Positions 27,422-36,704 of a stretch of DNA of 64,000 nucleotides are shown here, in pieces. The DNA is from Actinoplanes sandaracinus (GTDB lineage: Bacteria; Actinomycetota; Actinomycetes; Mycobacteriales; Micromonosporaceae), in the NCBI RefSeq assembly GCF_030009775.1, contig NZ_JASCTH010000023.1:39431-103430 (forward strand). Direction: 5' to 3'. Made by a program: the position numbers and the translations under genes. Numbering within the stretch: position 1 is the stretch's first letter; each line of letters opens with the position of its first letter. The notes under the pieces were generated by a model. The model was not told the DNA's origin. It ran no database searches and saw only the letters and a list, made by a program, of their open reading frames with translations.

Positions 27422-29038
27422 CTAAGCGGAACCGTCGAGGACGGCCGCCTCGGTCCGCCCGCTGGGCGCCTCTGACTTCTGCACCACCACAAGATCCTGC
27501 TTGCCGTCGCCGTTCCAATCGGCGACCGCCAGGTCGTGCCGGTGATCCATCGGTCCCATCGCGGTACTGGACTGCAGCAGAGAGCTGCGCAGGCCCGATG
27601 CGCCGTCGAGGACCTGTACCTCGGTCTGCCCGCTTGCCGTTGCCGACGTCTGCACCAGTACCAGGTCGGGGCGCCGGTCAGCGTTGAAGTCGGCGGCGAA
27701 CATCTCGTGGCGCCCGTCAGCGGCGACCGACGTGACCATGGGCGCCCCGAGCTCGCGCTGGAACTGGGACGCGCCGTCGACGACACGCACCTCGGTCTTC
27801 TGGCTGGCGGTGCCCGACGTCTGGGCCGCCACCAGATCCAGACGGCCGTCGGCGTTCCAGTCCGTCAGCGAGAATCCCTGGCGGTTCTCCATGGCGGGCA
27901 GTCCCGTAGCCGTCTCCAGGAGAACGCGCCGGAAGGCCGATGCCCCGTCGAGAATCCGTAGCTCGGTGCGGCCACTGGCCGTTCCCGACTTGTGCACCGC
28001 CACCAGATCCGGGCGGGCGTCGGCGTTCCAGTCCGCCAGCGAGAACTCATACCGGCTGTCGGTCGCACCGAGCGCTGTCACGGTCTGCAGCAGCAGTGAC
28101 TGGAACCGCGTCGCCCCGTCCATGATCCGCACCTCGGTCCTGCCGGTGGCGGTGTCGGTGCCCTGTACCACCGCCAGGTCGGCGCGGCCGTCGCCGTTCC
28201 AGTCGGCCATCGCCAGGTGGTGCCGCTCGTCTGTGGCGGCCAGCCCGGTATAGGTGGTGGACAACGAACGCTGGAATGGGCCCTGCGGTTTCGTGGGCGG
28301 CGCGGGTGCGGCAGGCGCGGGTGCGACAGGTGCCGGTGCGGCGGGCTCCGTGGCCGCGGTATCGGCCGGCGGGGCGCCACCCGTCCACAGCGCGTCCACG
28401 ATCAGTTGGGCGTCGTGCACCTCGGGGGCGTAGGCGCCCGGAATGGCGGATTTCTGAACTCGTTGGCTGATCTGGCCGATGTCGCCGGTCATCCAGGCTC
28501 CGCCGGGGTGCTTGCGGATCATCGCGTTCAGGAAGGCGCCGGTGGCGTAGACCGGATCCACCAGCTGGGCCGGGCGTCCCCATCCCTGCGACGGCCGCTG
28601 TTGAAACAGTCCCAGACTGTCGTGATCGGTCGCGACGGTGTGGTTGAGCAGGGTGCTCTCGGCGATCACGGTGGTCACCGCGATGACCGCCGCGCGCTGG
28701 GGCAGCCTGCGGGCCTGAACCACCCGCACGATGGCGCGGGCGCAGGTGATGCGCTCGCCGGTGACGGCCCGGCCCAGACGGGGGCCGTTCATCGACGGAC
28801 GCAGGCGGTCCGCGACCGCCCGGTCAGCGGTGGTCACCCCCGCGCTGTGGCACGCGGCAGTGTTGGCCGGGGCCAGCGATGCCGGCGCGGCGGAGACAGG
28901 CAGCACGCCGGCGTGGGCGGCGGCAGGCGGGTACAGCGATCCGGCGGTCAGCGCCAGAACGGCAGACGTCCCTAGGGCTGCCAGCCGTCCGGGTATGCGT
29001 ATCCGTCGTTGGCCTACCTGATCCGCGGGCACGTGCAT
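27422..29038 (-). CDS. Secreted transglycosylase-like protein with FG-GAP/VCBS repeats
   Basis: 538 aa. ATG 29038 has GAAGAGG four bases upstream. Signal segment (LAALGTSAVLALTAGSLYPP) ends near residue 45. Residues 75-225 resemble actinobacterial cell-wall-hydrolase-like domains: VIAVTTVIAESTLLNH followed by DSLGLFQQRPSQGWG, with the glutamate a candidate catalytic acid. After a Pro/Ala linker (APAPVAPAPAAPAP), residues 260-538 hold five FG-GAP-like repeats, each with DWNGDGRADL-type calcium-loop sequence and GRTEVRIMDGA, forming a propeller. Likely secreted and cell-wall associated. The repeats probably bind polymer or protein; enzyme activity is inferred. Confidence 0.85.
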   Translation of the reverse strand: MHVPADQVGQRRIRIPGRLAALGTSAVLALTAGSLYPPAAAHAGVLPVSAAPASLAPANTAACHSAGVTTADRAVADRLRPSMNGPRLGRAVTGERITCARAIVRVVQARRLPQRAAVIAVTTVIAESTLLNHTVATDHDSLGLFQQRPSQGWGRPAQLVDPVYATGAFLNAMIRKHPGGAWMTGDIGQISQRVQKSAIPGAYAPEVHDAQLIVDALWTGGAPPADTAATEPAAPAPVAPAPAAPAPPTKPQGPFQRSLSTTYTGLAATDERHHLAMADWNGDGRADLAVVQGTDTATGRTEVRIMDGATRFQSLLLQTVTALGATDSRYEFSLADWNADARPDLVAVHKSGTASGRTELRILDGASAFRRVLLETATGLPAMENRQGFSLTDWNADGRLDLVAAQTSGTASQKTEVRVVDGASQFQRELGAPMVTSVAADGRHEMFAADFNADRRPDLVLVQTSATASGQTEVQVLDGASGLRSSLLQSSTAMGPMDHRHDLAVADWNGDGKQDLVVVQKSEAPSGRTEAAVLDGSA

Positions 29039-29238
29039 CGAACCTCTTCCCCAGTGGTGTCGCGCTGCATCAATGTGCCATATCGAGGCTTCGGTGTGGA
29101 AGGCGTGGTGCGATACCGCCGACGGCACAAGGGATGTCGTTTGTGGAGCTCGACTGGTCAGGGGCTGCGGCGAGCGATCTTTTCGATATCGCCGCGCCGC
29201 GGGCGTGGGCTCTTCTCGGTGTCCCTGGCCCGGGTTGC

Positions 29239-29892
29239 CTATGAGTGTCGTCCCGCCGACGCCACCGGTGCGACGGCGCGGAGTTCGGCGGTCAGTCTCG
29301 TGGCCAGTTCGATGGCGGACTCCGACGGCGATGACGGTGTGGGTTCGAAGAACGTCACCTTCAGCCGGGGGCGTCGCGGGAACCGGGCGATGTCCACGGT
29401 CCCGGAGACCGCCGCGCAGACGATGCGGGCCTCCGGCACGGCCTGAGCGAGGCGACCGGCACCGCTGCGGGCACGCAGTTGCCGGCCTTGTGAGCGGGTG
29501 CCTTCAGGGAAGATCCCGAGGCAGCCGCCGGCGGAAAGGCACTGCACCGCGGCGTCCAGCGCGTCCGTGTCGGCTTGGCCGCGCCGGACGGGGATCTGTC
29601 CCATCCCGTCGAGCACGCGACGCAGTAGCGGATTCTTCCAGAGTGATGCTTTGGCGAGGGCCTGGATCTGCCGCTGCCGCCGGGCGGCGAACGCGATGAC
29701 CACGGGGTCCCACGCGCTGTCGTGGTTGGCCGGGACGATCGTCGCGCCGTGTGTCGGGAGGTGATGCAACCCAACCACCTCGAGGCGGCCCCACCAGCGG
29801 ACGATCGGCCCTGCCGCCGCCATGACCGCTCGATAGACCGGCGGGATCCGGCTGGCCTTGTTCGTCGCAGCGGCAGGACGATTGCGCTCCAT
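29239..29892 (-). CDS. 1-acyl-sn-glycerol-3-phosphate acyltransferase family protein (PlsC-like)
   Basis: 217 aa from ATG 29892. It transfers an acyl chain to lysophosphatidic acid or a related acceptor at the membrane face. It carries the acyltransferase blocks: NHDSAWDP (NHxxxxD catalytic pair), GQIPVRRG and FPEGTRSQ (glycerophosphate binding). Size is typical. It stands alone: 280 bases without a gene downstream of its start and about 200 bases after its end. Confidence 0.92.
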   Translation of the reverse strand: MERNRPAAATNKASRIPPVYRAVMAAAGPIVRWWGRLEVVGLHHLPTHGATIVPANHDSAWDPVVIAFAARRQRQIQALAKASLWKNPLLRRVLDGMGQIPVRRGQADTDALDAAVQCLSAGGCLGIFPEGTRSQGRQLRARSGAGRLAQAVPEARIVCAAVSGTVDIARFPRRPRLKVTFFEPTPSSPSESAIELATRLTAELRAVAPVASAGRHS

Positions 29893-30172
29893 GACTCACT
29901 CTCACTGTCCAGGCCCATGCCGTTTCACCAGCGGACGCTTGCGGATGTGCTCGCGAACGCCGTTCTCCATTGCCTGGACGGCGACTCACCGGCACTTTTT
30001 AACAGGTGGAGCAGCCCTCAGCAACGCGACGGCGGCGTGGCGCGGTGATTCCGGGGGTGATCAGGCGGGTGCGGCGGGGCGTACCGGCCCGGCGTCCGGT
30101 CGTGGCGAGCACGAGAGTGTGTACGCCGTTGCGGTAGGGAAGGGGTGCTGCCGTCCTCGCCGCCGATGTGGA
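29893..30172. other. Intergenic region
   Basis: About 280 bases between the acyltransferase start and the truncated MmyB-type regulator. Short open frames are present on both strands without motifs. It probably contains the acyltransferase promoter, but I see no clear hexamers. Confidence 0.35.
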
Positions 30173-30510
30173 TCAGGTCGTCGCCGTGTCGGCCGGCGCC
30201 GGCCGGTCGATGTCGTCGTTGTTCGCGGCCCAACTGGCCAGCAGGCTCAAGGCGTCCTGCGAGGGTGACGCGGGTTCGGCGGTGTAGGTGAGGAGCACCT
30301 GGCTGGGGTCGGCGCCGAGGGGGAAGGTCTCGAACGGCAGGTCGAGGTCGCCGACGACCGGGTGGTGGAGCAGCTTCACGCCGGTGGTGTGCATCCGGAC
30401 GTTGTGGGCTGCCCAGCGGCGGCGGGAGTCCTCGCTGCGAGTGGACAGTTCCCCGATGATGGCCGAGCGGCCCTTGTCGGCCAGCAGCTCCTGCGCTCGA
30501 GGCTGCGAGT
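30173..30510 (-). pseudogene. C-terminal fragment of an MmyB-type XRE regulator
   Basis: The reading frame ends at 30173 and contains the family's C-terminal ligand-binding half: LLADKGRSAIIGELSTRSED, WAAHNVRMHTTGVKLLHHP, VGDLDLPFETFPL and SQDALSLLASWAA. There is no helix-turn-helix or start codon upstream: likeness fades above about 30510, where a plus-strand membrane-helix-like fragment (YLSVAVIIGVLGCAAVTAG) begins instead. So only the last ~110 residues of a ~280-residue regulator remain. A complete paralogue lies just beyond (30591-31406). A protein starting at ATG 30394 could be made but would lack DNA binding. Confidence 0.75.
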
Positions 30511-30590
30511 CCTGACCTATCTGAGCGTTGCCGTCATCATCGGCGTGCTCGGATGCGCAGCCGTGACGGCCGGCTGACCGGCGCGGCCCG

Positions 30591-31406
30591 TTACCGGTGT
30601 GCCGGTGGATCGGCGTCCGCGGTGATCAGGGGGCGCAGGTCCACGCCGTCGCGGGCGGTGAAGACGAGCATCCGCTGTCGGCGGTCGTGGCTGAAGACGA
30701 CCTCGCAGTCGAGGTCCACCCGGCCCACCGCGGGGTGCAGCAGGGACGTGGTCTCCTGGCGACAGAGACGGACGTCGTGATTCTCCCAGAGCCGGCGGAA
30801 CTCGGAACTGCGCGCGCGCAGAGTCGCGATCATGTGTTCCGCTTCGGTGGGATCGGGTTCGAGGTCCGCCGCTGCCCGGACACTCGCGACGAATGTCGCG
30901 CTCTGAGCGGCATGGACGTCCTCGGGATAGATGCTGCGTTCCTGCGGCATCATGAACCAGCGGAAGTAGCCGCTGCGGTCCAGGCCGGTGTAACGCGTAA
31001 GGTCACCGAACAATGCCAAGCACAGTCGGTTCTGCTGCAACGCCTGGGCCAGATTCGAGATGATCATCGCCGGGTTTCCGTCGAGCGCGTGCAGTACCCG
31101 GCGCAGACCGGGATCGACGTCGTGGAGGGCCGGCGCCTGCGGCGGCGGGTTGTGACCGATCAGGTGGAACAGGTGGTCGCGCTCATCCACGGTCAGTTCC
31201 AGAGCCTGGGAGAGCGCTGACGTCACCTCGGGCGACGGTCGCGGGCCGCGCCGCTGCTCCAACCGGGTGTAATAGTCGATGGAGATGTATGCGCGCTCGG
31301 CGACATCTTCGCGGCGCAGCCCCGGTGTCCGGCGGGTCGTGCGGCGAGCCGGGGCCAGCGCGGCGCGACGACTCCGTAGGAAGTCGGCCAGCTCCTCGCG
31401 TCTCAC
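30591..31406 (-). CDS. XRE-family regulator with MmyB-like ligand domain
   Basis: 271 aa from GTG 31406. Helix-turn-helix at 5-75 (ELADFLRSRRAAL, TPGLRREDVAERAYISIDYY, TRLEQRRGPRPSPEV), then an MmyB-like fatty-acid/ligand-binding domain (100-265) with LDGNPAMIISNLAQAL and EFRRLWENHDVRLC. It is divergent from a beta-lactamase-family hydrolase (start 31536), the probable regulatory target; proteins of this type typically repress a neighbouring reductase or hydrolase. Confidence 0.92.
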   Translation of the reverse strand: MRREELADFLRSRRAALAPARRTTRRTPGLRREDVAERAYISIDYYTRLEQRRGPRPSPEVTSALSQALELTVDERDHLFHLIGHNPPPQAPALHDVDPGLRRVLHALDGNPAMIISNLAQALQQNRLCLALFGDLTRYTGLDRSGYFRWFMMPQERSIYPEDVHAAQSATFVASVRAAADLEPDPTEAEHMIATLRARSSEFRRLWENHDVRLCRQETTSLLHPAVGRVDLDCEVVFSHDRRQRMLVFTARDGVDLRPLITADADPPAHR

Positions 31407-31535
31407 CCGGAGATCTTAAGACGTCGCCCCGGGACGCGTCCTGCTGGCACCTCCCCACCAGGGACTGTCGATCCCTGGTACGGCCACGGCCCTCATGTCA
31501 CCGTTCGACGTCTCGCGGAAATGAGGAGAAGTCGA

Positions 31536-32789
31536 GTGGTGCTGAAAGTGGACGTGCCGTCCACCCTGATTCACGGCGGTGTGGCGGAGGGCTACGGGCC
31601 GGTGGCCGATGCGTTCCGTCGCAACTTCGCGCAGCGACGGGAGATCGGCGCCGCCTGCGCGGTCTATCGCGACGGCCGGAAGGTGGTCGATCTGTGGGGC
31701 GGCTATCGCGATGGAACGACGCGCGACCCGTGGGAACGCGACACGATGGTGCCCGTCTTCTCGACGACCAAAGGCGTGTCGTCGATGGCGGTCGCCCTGC
31801 TGCACTCCCGCGGTCAGCTGGACTACGACGAACGGGTGGCGGCTTACTGGCCCGAGTTCGCCGCCGCGGGCAAGGCCGACATCACCGTACGCCAGTTGCT
31901 GTCGCACCAGGCCGGTCTGGTGACAGTCGACCGTCCACTGGAGCTGCGTGACCTGTCCGGCTCCCCGGCCCTGGCCACGGCGCTGGCGCAGCAGCGCCCG
32001 GCGTGGACGCCGGGGGAACGCCACGGCTATCACGGCACGACGCTCGGATGGTACGAGAGCGAACTCGTCAGCCGGGTCGACCCGCAAGGACGTCACCTCG
32101 GGCGGTTCTTCGCCGACGAGGTGGCGGCGCCGCTGAGCCTCGACTTCCACATCGGCCTGCCGGACGACACCGCCAGGTGCCGCGTCGCCCGGATCCACGG
32201 CTTCCGGACCTGGGAGATGATGCTGCACATCAAGGCGATGCCGCCCGCGTTCGCTCTCGCGTTCGCCAACCCGCGGAGTCTGAGCGCCCGCGCCTTCGGC
32301 AATCCGCGGGTGCTCCGTGTGCCGGAGAACATCAACCGGCCCGACGTGCAGGCCGCGGAGATTCCCGCCGTCAACGGCATCGGGCTGGTGCGTTCGATCG
32401 CCCGCCTCTACGGCGATGCGGCGGCCGGTGGCGCCGAGCTCGGACTCACCACCGCGACGCTCGACGAGCTGAAGAGCCCGGCGAGAACGCCGTCGCGAGG
32501 GCTCGCCGACCAGGTCCTGCGACTGCCGACCCAATATTCCCTGGGGTACGTGAAGCCGTTCCCCGCGTTCCGGTTCGGCTCCGCTTCGGGTACGGCATTC
32601 GGCACGATGGGCCTGGGCGGCTCGTTCGCCTTCGCCGACCCGGACACGGGTACGGGATTCGCCTACGCCATGAACCGAACCGGCTTCCACCTGTGGGACG
32701 ACCCCCGCGAGGTGGCGCTGCGCGACGCGTTGTTCAGCAACGTACTCGGTGAGATGCCGCAACGTCCCGACGCGACGGCCGCCCGCTGA
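31536..32789 (+). CDS. Serine beta-lactamase-family hydrolase/esterase (class C fold)
   Basis: 417 aa. GTG 31536 has AGGAGAA six bases upstream; the in-frame ATG at 31521 is part of that binding site. The catalytic SxxK is in FSTTKGVSSMA near residue 75; a candidate YxN-type tyrosine is in HGYHGTTLGW, and GGSFAFADPDTG is the C-terminal strand region. There is no signal peptide, so it is cytosolic and more like EstB-type esterases or EarP-type hydrolases than a true beta-lactamase. Divergent from an XRE regulator. Confidence 0.9.
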   Translation: MVLKVDVPSTLIHGGVAEGYGPVADAFRRNFAQRREIGAACAVYRDGRKVVDLWGGYRDGTTRDPWERDTMVPVFSTTKGVSSMAVALLHSRGQLDYDERVAAYWPEFAAAGKADITVRQLLSHQAGLVTVDRPLELRDLSGSPALATALAQQRPAWTPGERHGYHGTTLGWYESELVSRVDPQGRHLGRFFADEVAAPLSLDFHIGLPDDTARCRVARIHGFRTWEMMLHIKAMPPAFALAFANPRSLSARAFGNPRVLRVPENINRPDVQAAEIPAVNGIGLVRSIARLYGDAAAGGAELGLTTATLDELKSPARTPSRGLADQVLRLPTQYSLGYVKPFPAFRFGSASGTAFGTMGLGGSFAFADPDTGTGFAYAMNRTGFHLWDDPREVALRDALFSNVLGEMPQRPDATAAR

Positions 32790-32901
32790 AACAGCGGGCA
32801 GCCTACGCCGAAGTCCGATCGCCGCGGGTCGATCGCGACGGGCGCATCGCGGACTAGACTCGGCCGCTGGCAGGAAGCAGCTACCGGTGAGGGAGCGCAC
32901 C

Positions 32902-33270
32902 ATGCCCTGGGAAGCAAGCATCGCGGCGGACCTGGCCGGAGCCCGCGAGATCGACGTCATCGTTCCGGCGCCGGAACGTCCGGTGGTTCGCGCACCGATC
33001 TGGATCGTCGCCGTCGACGGCGACCTCTACGTGCGGTCGTGGAAAGGCGAGGCGGGCCGCTGGTACCGGCGAGCGCACCGGTACGGCACGGGCTCGCTCG
33101 CCATGGCCGGACGGGAACACCCGGTGCGCTTCGTGCCCGCCGCGGAACCCGGCCTGGATGCCAGGATCGACCAGGCCTATCTGCACAAGTACGGCGACTC
33201 CTCATACGCGCCGGCAATGACGCGCCCACCGGCAGCCGGCACCACGATGCGGGTCGAACCAGCCTCCTGA
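32902..33270 (+). CDS. DUF2255-like small protein
   Basis: 122 aa from ATG 32902, with GGGAG seven bases upstream. Typical of the small flavin-reductase-like DUF2255 group: VRAPIWIVAVDGDLYVRSWK, GRWYRRAHRYGTG, and a C-terminal IDQAYLHKYGDSSYA. Homologues are small cytosolic split-barrel proteins with unproven function. Single gene, followed by a strong hairpin facing the convergent sigma-factor gene. Confidence 0.8.
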   Translation: MPWEASIAADLAGAREIDVIVPAPERPVVRAPIWIVAVDGDLYVRSWKGEAGRWYRRAHRYGTGSLAMAGREHPVRFVPAAEPGLDARIDQAYLHKYGDSSYAPAMTRPPAAGTTMRVEPAS

Positions 33271-33303
33271 CCGAGGCGCCGGCGGCCAGGCGCCGGCCGA
33301 GAT

Positions 33304-33329
33304 CCGCGCCCGGTCGTGCACGGGCGCGG
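33304..33329. terminator. Bidirectional terminator hairpin
   Basis: CCGCGCCCG (33304-33312) pairs perfectly with CGGGCGCGG (33321-33329) around an 8-base loop, between convergent genes ending at 33270 and 33338. Confidence 0.75.
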
Positions 33330-33337
33330 TGTCGGCC

Positions 33338-34003
33338 TCACCGAAACCCGTGCCGCTTGGTCACCCGCTGGTCGAGCACGGCGCGGAGGGCGCGCATGGC
33401 GAGTAACAGGTCAAGTTTGATCTTCGCCACCGGGACGCCGCGGTCGGCCGCGACGTCCGCCAGGGAGGCGCCGCCGTAAAACGTTCGGAGGATGAGCTCG
33501 CGGTGTTCGGTCGTGAGTTCCTTCATCGCCGCGACGACCGTGGCGGCGGGCGCCCCGCGAGCCGGGTGCGGCCCGGGAACGAACGCCGGCGTGGCCGGGT
33601 GCGTCGGCGGGCGGTCGCCGTGCCCGGCGGGGGCGTGGCGTTCACCGTCGTGGAGCACGGCACGGGCCATCAGAACCAGCCACGCCCGGACCGCCGAGGC
33701 ACGCCGGGGGTAGCGCGCCGGGTCCTGAGCCGCCCGGTAGAGCGTTTCCCTGAGCACGGAATGAGCGACGAACTCGTCACCCTGCGTAGCGCGAAGCATG
33801 TAGGCGCTCAGTGCTGCACGATGCGGCTCGACCAGCCGGTCGAAAGTCTCCGCAGCGCGCTCAGCACTGGATCGTGCGGCTGCGCCGCCGGGCGTGGACA
33901 CGAACAGATCGGCGTGCCGAATAGGCCCCTGACTTGCGGGAACGCCTCCGAATCCGGTGTCTGAAGAGCCAGGCGCCGTCCGATCGGCGGCGTGGCGGCC
34001 CAT
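33338..34003 (-). CDS. ECF-like sigma-70 family factor
   Basis: 221 aa. ATG 34003 has AAGGAG six bases upstream; an in-frame start at 34045 adds 14 residues but has no site. A disordered N-terminus (1-45) is followed by a weak region-2-like helix set (ALSAYMLRATQGDEFVAHSV) and a clear region 4 (ELTTEHRELILRTFYGGASL, ADVAADRGVPVAKIK). The linker is Pro/Ala-rich. It probably redirects RNA polymerase to a small regulon. No anti-sigma gene is adjacent. Confidence 0.85.
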   Translation of the reverse strand: MGRHAADRTAPGSSDTGFGGVPASQGPIRHADLFVSTPGGAAARSSAERAAETFDRLVEPHRAALSAYMLRATQGDEFVAHSVLRETLYRAAQDPARYPRRASAVRAWLVLMARAVLHDGERHAPAGHGDRPPTHPATPAFVPGPHPARGAPAATVVAAMKELTTEHRELILRTFYGGASLADVAADRGVPVAKIKLDLLLAMRALRAVLDQRVTKRHGFR

Positions 34004-34081
34004 TCCGGACTCCTTCCACTCGAGGTCATGTGCGTGCGTATCCATACTCCGGAACCGGACTCTCGGTGAACACGGGGAAAG

Positions 34082-34101
34082 TACCCGGATTACTACGGGT
34101 A
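34082..34101. promoter_or_regulatory. Inverted repeat upstream of the ATPase-LuxR regulator
   Basis: TACCCG (34082-34087), eight bases, CGGGTA (34096-34101), about 100 bases before the start at 34201. It has the 20-base size of a LuxR-type box, so autoregulation is possible. Evidence is symmetry alone. Confidence 0.3.
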
Positions 34102-34200
34102 TACCGTCGCCAGCTGGTCGGCGGGGGACATCGCGGTCCGGTCCGCCGCGGGTGACACACCAGGGAGCACGCGGGCGGGCCGACCTACTACCGTGCCTCT

Positions 34201-36540
34201 ATGAGTACCGCCCTGACCGCGCGCGGCACCATCGGAAATCTCCCCGCTGAACTGACCAGTTTTGTCGGCCGACGGCACGAGGTGACCGACATTCGGCGCA
34301 TGCTGTCCGCCAGCCGGCTGGTCACGCTCACCGGCGCGGGCGGGGTCGGCAAGACCCGGCTCGCTCAGCGCGTCGGCGCCGAGCTGCGCCGCACCTTTCC
34401 CGACGGGGTGTGGTTCGTCGGGCTCGCCGAACTGCACGACCCGGACCTGGTCGCGGTCACCGTGGGCGAGGCGCTCGGCCTTCGCGAGGACACGGTCGGT
34501 CTGGACCCGTCCGGGCTCGCCGCTTTCCTGGCCGACCGGCAGGCGCTGCTGATCCTGGACAACTGCGAACACCTCGTCGGCGCCGTCGCCGACCTCGCCG
34601 AGACCCTGCTGCGGGGCTGCCCTGAACTGCGCGTCCTGGCGACCAGCCGACAGGCGTTGCGGCTCGACGGCGAGGCCAGCCTGGCCGTACACCCCCTGTC
34701 GGTGCCCGGCGCCGCTGTCGCCTGCAGCCTCGCCGACCTGAGGAAATACGAGTCGGCCAGCCTCCTCGTCGACCGGGCCACGGCGGTGCTGCCCAGCTTT
34801 GAGGTCACCGAGGCCAACTGCGCCACGATCGTACGGCTCTGCCAGGCGCTCGAAGGTATGCCGCTGGCGATCGAACTCGCCGTGGCCCGGCTCCGGGTAC
34901 TTTCCCTCGACCAGATCCTCGACCGGCTGACCGATCGATACCAGCTGCTCACCACGGGTTTCCGCAACGCGCCGCCGCGGCAGCAGACCCTGCGCGCGCT
35001 GATCGACTGGAGCTGGGACCTCTGCTCCGACGCCGAACGCGTCCTCTGGTCGCGGGTGTCGGTCTTCTCCGGCGGATTCGAGCTCGACGCGGCCGAGGCG
35101 GTCTGCGCCGACGACCGGCTGCCCGTCGAGACCATCCTCGACCTGATCGCCTCGCTGGTGAATCAGTCAGTGCTGATCCGGGCCGGGAACGGCACGGCGC
35201 GGTACCAGATCCTCGAGGTCACCCGCGAGTACGGCGCCGCCAAGCTGTCCGCGGCCGGAGAGCACGAGGTGATGGCCCGCCGGCATTGCCAGTGGTTCGC
35301 CGACCTCGCCGCGCACGCCGACCGGACATGGGTCGGCCCGCAGCAGACGGCCGTCATGCAACGGCTGCGCCACGAGCGCGCCAACCTGAGGGTCGCGCTG
35401 GAGTACGCGACCACCTCGGGGCCGCCGGAGACCGCTTTGCGGTTCGCCGCCGACCTGCAGAACCACTGGTTCGTCCGGGGCTACTTCTCCGAGGGGAGTC
35501 ACTGGCTCGACCGTGCGCTGGCGATGCCGGCGCCCCGGCACTGGACCCGGGTGAAGGCCCTGCGGGTCGCCGCGTGGATCGCCGGCATCCAGGGTGACAG
35601 CGACCGGGCCGGCCCGTTGCTCGCCGAAGCGGTGGCGCTGGCCGAGGCGCTGCCGGCCTCGCCCGAACGCGCTTACCTGCCGCTGATCGAGGGCGTCTTC
35701 ATGATGTGGTCGGGCGACCACGCCCAGGCGCTGCCGTTGCTGGAGCGGGCGCTCGTCGCGTTCCGGGGGCTGAACATCCGCAACGGCGAACTGTGGACGC
35801 TGATCGTTCTGGGGCTCTGCCGGGGCATCGCCGACCAGCCGTCCAGCGGCTATCCGGATCTGACCACGGCCAGGGATCTGGGCGCGGCCAGCGGCGAGGT
35901 GTGGTGGCAGTCGTTCGGGCTGTGGGCGCTGAGCGTGCTGCGCTGGCGGGACGGTGACTACGCCGGCGCCACCGCGTCGGCCAAGGAGAGCCTGGTGGTC
36001 GGCAAGGCGGTGGAGGGCGAGCAGTTCGCCGTCGGGCTGGCGGTGGAGTCGCTCGCCTGGATCGCCGCGCGTGAACACCGCGACCAACGGTCCGCCATGT
36101 TGCTCGGCGCCTCCAAGCGGATGTGGCAGGAGATGCACACGTCGCTGGCGCCGTTTCGCGTCCTCCAGGGCTGGCACGACGAGGTGGTGGGCCAGGTGCG
36201 GTCGCGGCTCGGCGCGGCCGCGTTCTCGGCGGCCACCCGGCGTGGCTCCGAGCTGTCCACCGCTGACGTGGTCGCGATGGCGCTGGAGCGGCAGCCGCGC
36301 GTGCGGGTGCCGGAATCGCCGGTCGACGCCACCGCCGGCCTCGGGCTGACCAAGCGGGAGCGCGAGGTCGCCGCGCTGATCGCCGAGGGCCTGAGCAACC
36401 GGGACATCGCGGCCCGGCTGGTGGTGGCGCAGCGCACGGCCGAGGGCCACGTGGAAAACCTTCTGAGCAAGCTCGGCTTCACCTCCCGGACCCAGGTGGC
36501 CGGCTGGCTGGCGGCCCAGAAGCAGTCGTCCCAGGAATGA
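34201..36540 (+). CDS. ATPase-domain LuxR-family transcriptional regulator
   Basis: 779-residue cytosolic regulator. N-terminal NTPase of the AfsR/MalT type: P-loop LTGAGGVGKTRLAQRVG near 45, Walker B-like ALLILDNCEHLVGAV, sensor TSRQALRLDGE, and the GMPLAIELAVARLRVLS helix-rich region. Residues 330-690 are helical repeats (TPR-like), probably the ligand-sensing part. C-terminal LuxR helix-turn-helix (710-770): LTKREREVAALIAEGLSNRD and TAEGHVENLLSKLGF. ATP and an inducer are expected to switch it. Target unknown; the radical oxidase downstream is a candidate. Confidence 0.92.
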   Translation: MSTALTARGTIGNLPAELTSFVGRRHEVTDIRRMLSASRLVTLTGAGGVGKTRLAQRVGAELRRTFPDGVWFVGLAELHDPDLVAVTVGEALGLREDTVGLDPSGLAAFLADRQALLILDNCEHLVGAVADLAETLLRGCPELRVLATSRQALRLDGEASLAVHPLSVPGAAVACSLADLRKYESASLLVDRATAVLPSFEVTEANCATIVRLCQALEGMPLAIELAVARLRVLSLDQILDRLTDRYQLLTTGFRNAPPRQQTLRALIDWSWDLCSDAERVLWSRVSVFSGGFELDAAEAVCADDRLPVETILDLIASLVNQSVLIRAGNGTARYQILEVTREYGAAKLSAAGEHEVMARRHCQWFADLAAHADRTWVGPQQTAVMQRLRHERANLRVALEYATTSGPPETALRFAADLQNHWFVRGYFSEGSHWLDRALAMPAPRHWTRVKALRVAAWIAGIQGDSDRAGPLLAEAVALAEALPASPERAYLPLIEGVFMMWSGDHAQALPLLERALVAFRGLNIRNGELWTLIVLGLCRGIADQPSSGYPDLTTARDLGAASGEVWWQSFGLWALSVLRWRDGDYAGATASAKESLVVGKAVEGEQFAVGLAVESLAWIAAREHRDQRSAMLLGASKRMWQEMHTSLAPFRVLQGWHDEVVGQVRSRLGAAAFSAATRRGSELSTADVVAMALERQPRVRVPESPVDATAGLGLTKREREVAALIAEGLSNRDIAARLVVAQRTAEGHVENLLSKLGFTSRTQVAGWLAAQKQSSQE

Positions 36541-36704
36541 CCGCGATGCGCTGATCAAAGGCTGTCCGATCGGTCACCTGACAGGTCGGTCGGATGAATG
36601 GCCGGGTTCGTTCCGGGCGGAGCTTCCGCCCGGCCGAGGGAGCCGGCGCGCCCGGGCGGGGTGATGCACTGGGTGCCCCCCGACACCATCCGCCCGGAGG
36701 CTTC

